From assembly GCA_030617565.1 (NCBI GenBank), contig JAUWVE010000066.1, forward strand, positions 1-8,030: a DNA stretch of 8,030 bases, in the 5' to 3' direction. The translations under genes were made by a program, and so were the position numbers. The stretch comes from Gammaproteobacteria bacterium (lineage in GTDB: Bacteria; Pseudomonadota; Gammaproteobacteria; BMS3Bbin11). The notes under the pieces are model-generated. The model had not been told where the DNA came from, did not search any database, and saw nothing but the letters and a program-made list of their open reading frames with translations. Shown piece by piece: positions 4,857-8,030 of this stretch (the first letter of the stretch is position 1; each line of letters opens with the position of its first letter).

Positions 4857-6737
4857 ATGCACTATCCTGAATCCTTCGATGTCATCGTCATCGGTGCCGG
4901 CCATGCCGGTGCTGAAGCTGCCCTTGCCGCTGCCCGCATGGGCGCGCGGGTACTATTGCTGACACATAACATTGAAACCATCGGCCAGATGTCCTGCAAC
5001 CCGGCAATAGGTGGCATCGGCAAGGGCCATCTGGTGAAGGAAATCGACGCGTTGGGCGGTGCTATGGCGCGTGCTGCAGATCTAGCAGGCATCCAGTTTA
5101 GAATATTAAACTCGCGTAAGGGCCCCGCTGTACAGGCTACCCGGGCACAGGCTGACCGGGTACTGTACAAAGCGGCAATCCGGCAGATGATTGAATCCCA
5201 GCCCGGCCTGTCTGTTTTTCAGCAGGAGGTAGTTGATCTAATCATTGATCAGGAAAGGGTGACGGGTGTGGTGACGCGCATGGGGTTGGCATTTCGTGCC
5301 CCAAGTGTAGTGATCACCAGTGGTACCTTTCTTGGCGGCGTGATCCATATTGGACAAACGAACCAGGCAGGGGGTCGTGCCGGCGATGCGCCTTCGAATG
5401 CGCTGGCAAAACGCCTGCGTGATTTGCCGTTCCGTATCGGACGCTTAAAAACGGGTACACCGCCGCGCATTGACCGTTCAAGCATCGACTTTTCTGTCAT
5501 GCAGGAGCAGCCGGGTGATGATCCTGCGCCGGTCTTTTCCTACATCGGCAATCGAGATCAGCACCCTGCACAGGTTCCCTGTCATATCACTTACACCAAT
5601 TCGCAAACACATGAGCTGATCCGTGAGGGCTTGCATCGATCGCCTCTGTACAGTGGTGAGATTTCAGGCGTAGGGCCGCGTTATTGCCCTTCTATCGAAG
5701 ACAAAGTGGTACGCTTTGCTGAACGTGGCAGCCATCAGATTTTTGTCGAACCGGAAGGTCTGGAGCTGAATGAAGTTTACCCAAACGGCATTTCGACCAG
5801 CCTGCCGTTTGATATACAGTTGGCGCTGGTGCGATCGATCAAAGGCTTTGAACAGGCATTTATTACGCGTCCTGGTTATGCCATCGAATACGACTATCTG
5901 GATCCACGAGATCTTTATCCCTGGCTGGAAACAAAATACATAGCCGGTCTGTTCTTTGCCGGACAGATTAACGGCACCACCGGTTATGAAGAAGCGGCGG
6001 CCCAGGGCCTGCTGGCTGGTGTAAATGCTGTACGCAGTATGCGTAATGAGGAACCCTGGTATCCGGCCCGTGATGAAGCCTACATCGGTGTGATGATTGA
6101 TGACCTGGTCACCCGGGGGACCTCTGAACCTTATCGCATGTTCACTTCCCGTGCCGAGTATCGACTATTGTTACGCGAGGACAATGCAGATTTACGACTG
6201 ACAGAAAAAGGCCGCGAGCTAGGGTTGGTGGATGATTATCGCTGGCAAAAATTCTGCACGAAACGGCAGGCTGTTATCGATGAGCAGACCCGACTGGCAG
6301 CCATCTGGCTGAGGCCGGAAGCGACCGAGCCTGGTGTTGTGGAAGCGATATTAGGGCAGTCCCTGGTTCATGAAACGAATCTGCTGGATTTGCTCAAGCG
6401 GCCGGAAATGGATTATCAGCGTTTGATGAAGTTGCCTGCAGCGGGAGAACCCGTAGAGGATGAAGCTGTCAGTACCCAGGTAGAGGTTCAGGCCAAGTAT
6501 GCAGGCTACATCAGTCGCCAGCAGGCAGAAGTCGAGAAGCATCGGCGGCATGAAGAAATGCGCCTGCCGGCTGGCATCGAATACAGCAAGGTTCATGGCC
6601 TGTCGATAGAGGTAAGTGTGAAGCTGAATGAGCATAAACCGTCCACACTCGGCCAGGCATCGCGTATCTCCGGTATTACACCGGCTGCCATTTCTATTTT
6701 GCTGGTCCATTTAAAGGGCAGCTCGAATTATTCATGA
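4857..6737 (+). CDS. mnmG: tRNA uridine-5-carboxymethylaminomethyl modification enzyme MnmG (GidA)
   Basis: The product is 626 aa, against 629 in E. coli. With MnmE it forms the FAD- and folate-dependent complex that adds the carboxymethylaminomethyl (or aminomethyl) group to wobble U34 of certain tRNAs in the cytoplasm. The N-terminus MHYPESFDVIVIGAGHAGAE carries the dinucleotide-binding motif (G13-A-G15-H-A-G18). CNPAIGGIGKGH contains C47 and RYCPSIEDK contains C277, the two cysteines conserved in the E. coli enzyme. The FAD-contacting block FFAGQINGTTGYEEAAAQG and the C-terminal MnmE- and tRNA-binding region (IEYSKVHGLS, LGQASRISGITPAAI) are intact. The start matches E. coli (MFYPDPFDV). 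There is no strong Shine-Dalgarno. The gene lies upstream of rsmG and parA, the usual order near the replication origin, but a signalling cassette sits just upstream of it. Confidence 0.97.
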   Translation: MHYPESFDVIVIGAGHAGAEAALAAARMGARVLLLTHNIETIGQMSCNPAIGGIGKGHLVKEIDALGGAMARAADLAGIQFRILNSRKGPAVQATRAQADRVLYKAAIRQMIESQPGLSVFQQEVVDLIIDQERVTGVVTRMGLAFRAPSVVITSGTFLGGVIHIGQTNQAGGRAGDAPSNALAKRLRDLPFRIGRLKTGTPPRIDRSSIDFSVMQEQPGDDPAPVFSYIGNRDQHPAQVPCHITYTNSQTHELIREGLHRSPLYSGEISGVGPRYCPSIEDKVVRFAERGSHQIFVEPEGLELNEVYPNGISTSLPFDIQLALVRSIKGFEQAFITRPGYAIEYDYLDPRDLYPWLETKYIAGLFFAGQINGTTGYEEAAAQGLLAGVNAVRSMRNEEPWYPARDEAYIGVMIDDLVTRGTSEPYRMFTSRAEYRLLLREDNADLRLTEKGRELGLVDDYRWQKFCTKRQAVIDEQTRLAAIWLRPEATEPGVVEAILGQSLVHETNLLDLLKRPEMDYQRLMKLPAAGEPVEDEAVSTQVEVQAKYAGYISRQQAEVEKHRRHEEMRLPAGIEYSKVHGLSIEVSVKLNEHKPSTLGQASRISGITPAAISILLVHLKGSSNYS

Positions 6738-6774
6738 ACAGGCAGCCTGAGCAAAATAGTCACCATCTCTACGT

Positions 6775-6794
6775 TGCTAATCTTCGCATTAGCA
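6775..6794. repeat. Perfect 7-bp hairpin 37 bases after the mnmG stop
   Basis: TGCTAAT (6775-6781) and ATTAGCA (6788-6794) are exact reverse complements around a 6-base loop CTTCGC. A T-tract is missing on both sides, so it is at best a weak terminator. A role as an mRNA 3' stabiliser for mnmG or as part of a larger folded leader is possible. Confidence 0.5.
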
Positions 6795-6820
6795 GGCTAT
6801 TGCGAGGTACATGTACGTAC

Positions 6821-6869
6821 AGGTGCCGTGATGACAGGATGTCATTGAGCAGTCGTGCGACCGGCACCT
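6821..6869 (+). other. Possible structured RNA element: three-way junction ahead of rsmG
   Basis: AGGTGCCG (6821-6828) pairs perfectly with CGGCACCT (6862-6869), closing a 49-base domain. Inside it, ATGACA (6831-6836) pairs with TGTCAT (6840-6845) across a 3-base loop, and GTC (6852-6854) pairs with GAC (6859-6861) across GTGC. The last helix ends directly against the closing stem, which would allow stacking. Nested perfect helices favour a folded RNA, but the DNA could equally be a palindromic repeat unit. I cannot match it to any known riboswitch, and it is not a tRNA. Confidence 0.4.
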
Positions 6870-6878
6870 TGATATGAT
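6870..6878 (+). promoter_or_regulatory. Candidate extended -10 promoter for rsmG-parA
   Basis: TGATATGAT is a TGn extended -10 followed by TATGAT (5 of 6 to TATAAT), predicting a start near 6885 and a leader of about 83 nt before rsmG. No -35 box is recognisable at 17-18 bases. That position is occupied by the 3' half of the three-way-junction element. If real, it would let rsmG-parA be expressed independently of mnmG. Confidence 0.25.
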
Positions 6879-6968
6879 GAAGATTGTGACCGGAGGAAAT
6901 ACCCGTGGTGAATCTCAATCTGACATGATCAGAATTATTCACGATGCCCTTATAGGCAAACTAGCCTG

Positions 6969-7610
6969 ATGGGGAAAGCAGGAGATTTAAAAGCTTTGCT
7001 GGCAGACGGCGTGGCAGAAATTGGAATCGAAATTGATGATCAGCGTAGGCGCGCATTGCTGGGATATCTTTCACTGCTGAAGCGATGGAACCGGGTCTAC
7101 AACCTGACTACAGTAAAGAGTGATGCAGATTTTGTAACAAGACACCTGCTGGACAGTTTGTCCGTAGTACCCTATCTGCATGGCAGGAAAGTTATCGATG
7201 TCGGCAGTGGCGCAGGACTGCCGGGGATACCTGTAGCCCTTGCATGCCCGGACATAGATGTGACATTACTGGACAGCAATGCCAAACGTTGTCGCTTTCT
7301 GCGACAGGTGCAGGCACAATTAAAGCTGCAGAATGTAAGCATCGTGCAGCAGCGTGCGGAGAAATTTCATCCGCATGAGAAATTTGATAGTTTACTCAGC
7401 CGTGCATTTAGCAGCTTGTCATCTTTTATTGCCTGTTCGGGACATTTGCTTGCTGATGGTGGGCAATTGCTTGCCATGAAAGGGCAATGGCCAGGCGATG
7501 AGTCTGTGGAAATGCCGACTGGTTTCAGGATTAAAGATGTAATCAAATTACATGTACCGGGTCTGCCAGAGCAGCGGCACCTGATTATCTGTAGAAAAAC
7601 AAATAAGTGA
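6969..7610 (+). CDS. rsmG: 16S rRNA (guanine-527-N7)-methyltransferase RsmG (GidB)
   Basis: The product is 213 aa, against 207 in E. coli. It transfers a methyl group from S-adenosylmethionine to N7 of G527 in 16S rRNA. In other bacteria, loss of RsmG gives low-level streptomycin resistance. The Rossmann-type methyltransferase signature is clear: HLLDSLSVVPYL, then VGSGAGLPGIP with the SAM-binding glycines G79, G81, G83 and G86, then the acidic strand-2 end at D102 (LLDSNAKRCRFL). The typical FDSLLSRAFSSL and LLAMKGQWP blocks and the C-terminal RHLIICRK are also present. No other ATG, GTG or TTG precedes ATG 6969 in frame after the TGA at 6921. The Shine-Dalgarno is weak (AGG at 6954-6956), which makes translational coupling to the overlapping upstream mini-ORF (TGATG) plausible. 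The parA ATG begins after a single intervening base. Confidence 0.96.
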   Translation: MGKAGDLKALLADGVAEIGIEIDDQRRRALLGYLSLLKRWNRVYNLTTVKSDADFVTRHLLDSLSVVPYLHGRKVIDVGSGAGLPGIPVALACPDIDVTLLDSNAKRCRFLRQVQAQLKLQNVSIVQQRAEKFHPHEKFDSLLSRAFSSLSSFIACSGHLLADGGQLLAMKGQWPGDESVEMPTGFRIKDVIKLHVPGLPEQRHLIICRKTNK

Positions 7611-7611
7611 A

Positions 7612-8030
7612 ATGGCTAAAGTATTATCAATAACAAATCAGAAAGGTGGCGTAGGAAAGACCACCACTGCGATCAATATGGCGGCATCTCTTGCGCGTAT
7701 GAAGCAAAAGATACTGCTGGTAGATCTTGACCCGCAGGGTAATGCCTCTGTCGGCAGCGGTATTGACCGGGACGGTCAGAAAGCTACAGTGTACGAGGTG
7801 TTAATGCATTCTGCACCGGTTCAGGAATCTATCGTCGCATCAAGCTGGGGGTTTGATGTGATTGCATCCAATCGTGAGCTTTCAGGCGCATTAATCGAGT
7901 TGGTGGATGAGGAGCATAGAGAATTCCGTATGCGGGAAGCCTTGCAAACAATACGTGAAGAGTATGACTTTATCCTGATAGACTGCCCGCCTTCGCTGGA
8001 TTTGCTGACAGTCAATGCACTGGTGGCATC
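7612..8030 (+). CDS. parA: Chromosome-partitioning ATPase ParA (Soj), N-terminal part cut by the window edge
   Basis: From ATG 7612, 139 complete codons are open to the right edge. ParA is a deviant Walker ATPase that binds DNA non-specifically when bound to ATP. With ParB bound to parS sites it drives segregation of the origin region. The deviant Walker A motif QKGGVGKTT carries the signature K11 and the catalytic K16. The Walker A' aspartates lie in LLVDLDPQGN (D38, D40), and Walker B is FILIDCPPS with D124. The start is one base after the rsmG stop with no clear Shine-Dalgarno, so it is probably translationally coupled to rsmG. The remaining roughly half of the protein, and the parB expected after it, lie outside the window. 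Confidence 0.96.
   Translation, partial: MAKVLSITNQKGGVGKTTTAINMAASLARMKQKILLVDLDPQGNASVGSGIDRDGQKATVYEVLMHSAPVQESIVASSWGFDVIASNRELSGALIELVDEEHREFRMREALQTIREEYDFILIDCPPSLDLLTVNALVA

Larger units (their letters stand above)
6738..6968 (+). other. 231-nt mnmG-rsmG spacer rich in inverted repeats and mini-ORFs
   Basis: mnmG and rsmG usually lie close together, so a spacer of this size is notable. In order it holds CAGGC-A-GCCTG (6739-6749), a 7-bp hairpin (6775-6794), the palindrome GTACATGTAC (6807-6816), a possible three-way junction (6821-6869), a candidate extended -10 box (6870-6878), a GGAGG (6892-6896) followed by a 7-codon GTG frame (6905-6928), and a 4-bp hairpin (6954-6967) ending just before the rsmG ATG. 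A 31-codon frame from ATG 6874 to TGA 6969 (MMKIVTGGNTRGESQSD, then MIRIIHDALIGKLA) overlaps the rsmG start as TGATG. AGCCTGA occurs at both ends (6744-6750, 6963-6969). No larger gene is present. Confidence 0.55.

Noticed and set aside
4862..5170. Minus-strand open frame of 102 codons inside mnmG
   Set aside because: It lies wholly within the strongly conserved MnmG N-terminus and has an Ala- and Pro-rich shadow composition.
6351..6710. Minus-strand open frame of 119 codons inside the end of mnmG
   Set aside because: It lies antisense within the conserved MnmG C-terminal domain and has no recognisable domain or ribosome binding site.
6775..6794. Hairpin after mnmG as a Rho-independent terminator
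   Set aside because: The stem is AT-rich and no run of T follows it on either strand.
6821..6869. tRNA or known riboswitch in the mnmG-rsmG spacer
   Set aside because: It is too short for a tRNA, has no T-loop or acceptor pattern, and I could not match it to any riboswitch core I know.
4818..6943. DnaA-box-like sequences: AGTGTATAA (4818-4826) and TTATTCACG (6935-6943)
   Set aside because: Each has one mismatch to the 9-base consensus. They are isolated, about 2.1 kb apart, and near-matches of this quality are expected by chance in this much intergenic DNA. There is no cluster and no AT-rich unwinding region, so no origin is claimed.
1..8030. CRISPR array, insertion sequence, toxin-antitoxin or phage defence genes
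   Set aside because: No regularly spaced repeats, transposase motifs or such genes were seen in either strand.

Overview
The window looks like chromosomal DNA from a beta- or gammaproteobacterium of moderate GC. The evidence is the origin-proximal gene order mnmG-rsmG-parA, an MnmG with the E. coli-type cysteines at 47 and 277, and a CHASE2 kinase / PP2C phosphatase / FHA trio of a kind known from environmental proteobacteria such as ammonia, sulfur and methane oxidisers. I cannot name the genus.

Layout: (1) 1-314, minus strand: the 5' part of an unrecognised exported protein with a clear signal peptide, running off the left edge. (2) 315-698: an AT-rich divergent intergenic region with candidate promoters in both directions, an inverted repeat and a long leader. 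(3) 699-4777, plus strand: a membrane-anchored CHASE2-TPR-Ser/Thr kinase, a PP2C phosphatase whose start codon shares one base with the kinase stop codon, then, after 99 nt holding a perfect inverted repeat, a protein with one intact and one degenerate FHA domain. Together these form a phosphorylation writer, eraser and reader. (4) 4857-6737: mnmG (gidA), with a TATAAT box and an 11-bp hairpin just upstream. (5) 6738-6968: a 231-nt spacer, unusually long for mnmG-rsmG, containing several inverted repeats, a possible three-way-junction RNA, a candidate internal promoter and overlapping mini-ORFs. (6) 6969-7610: rsmG (gidB). (7) 7612-8030: parA (soj), starting one base after the rsmG stop and cut off by the right edge.

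How the genes work together: the trio should sense an extracytoplasmic signal through CHASE2, phosphorylate Ser/Thr residues, reverse this with the phosphatase, and read phospho-threonine with the FHA protein. MnmG modifies wobble uridines of tRNA, RsmG methylates 16S rRNA at G527, and ParA works in chromosome segregation. These last three are classic neighbours near oriC. No origin, tRNA, rRNA, CRISPR array, insertion sequence or confident Rho-independent terminator was seen. The parts that ordinary annotation does not explain are the mnmG-rsmG spacer, the hairpins before the FHA gene and mnmG, and the truncated exported protein. I found no clear new multi-gene system.
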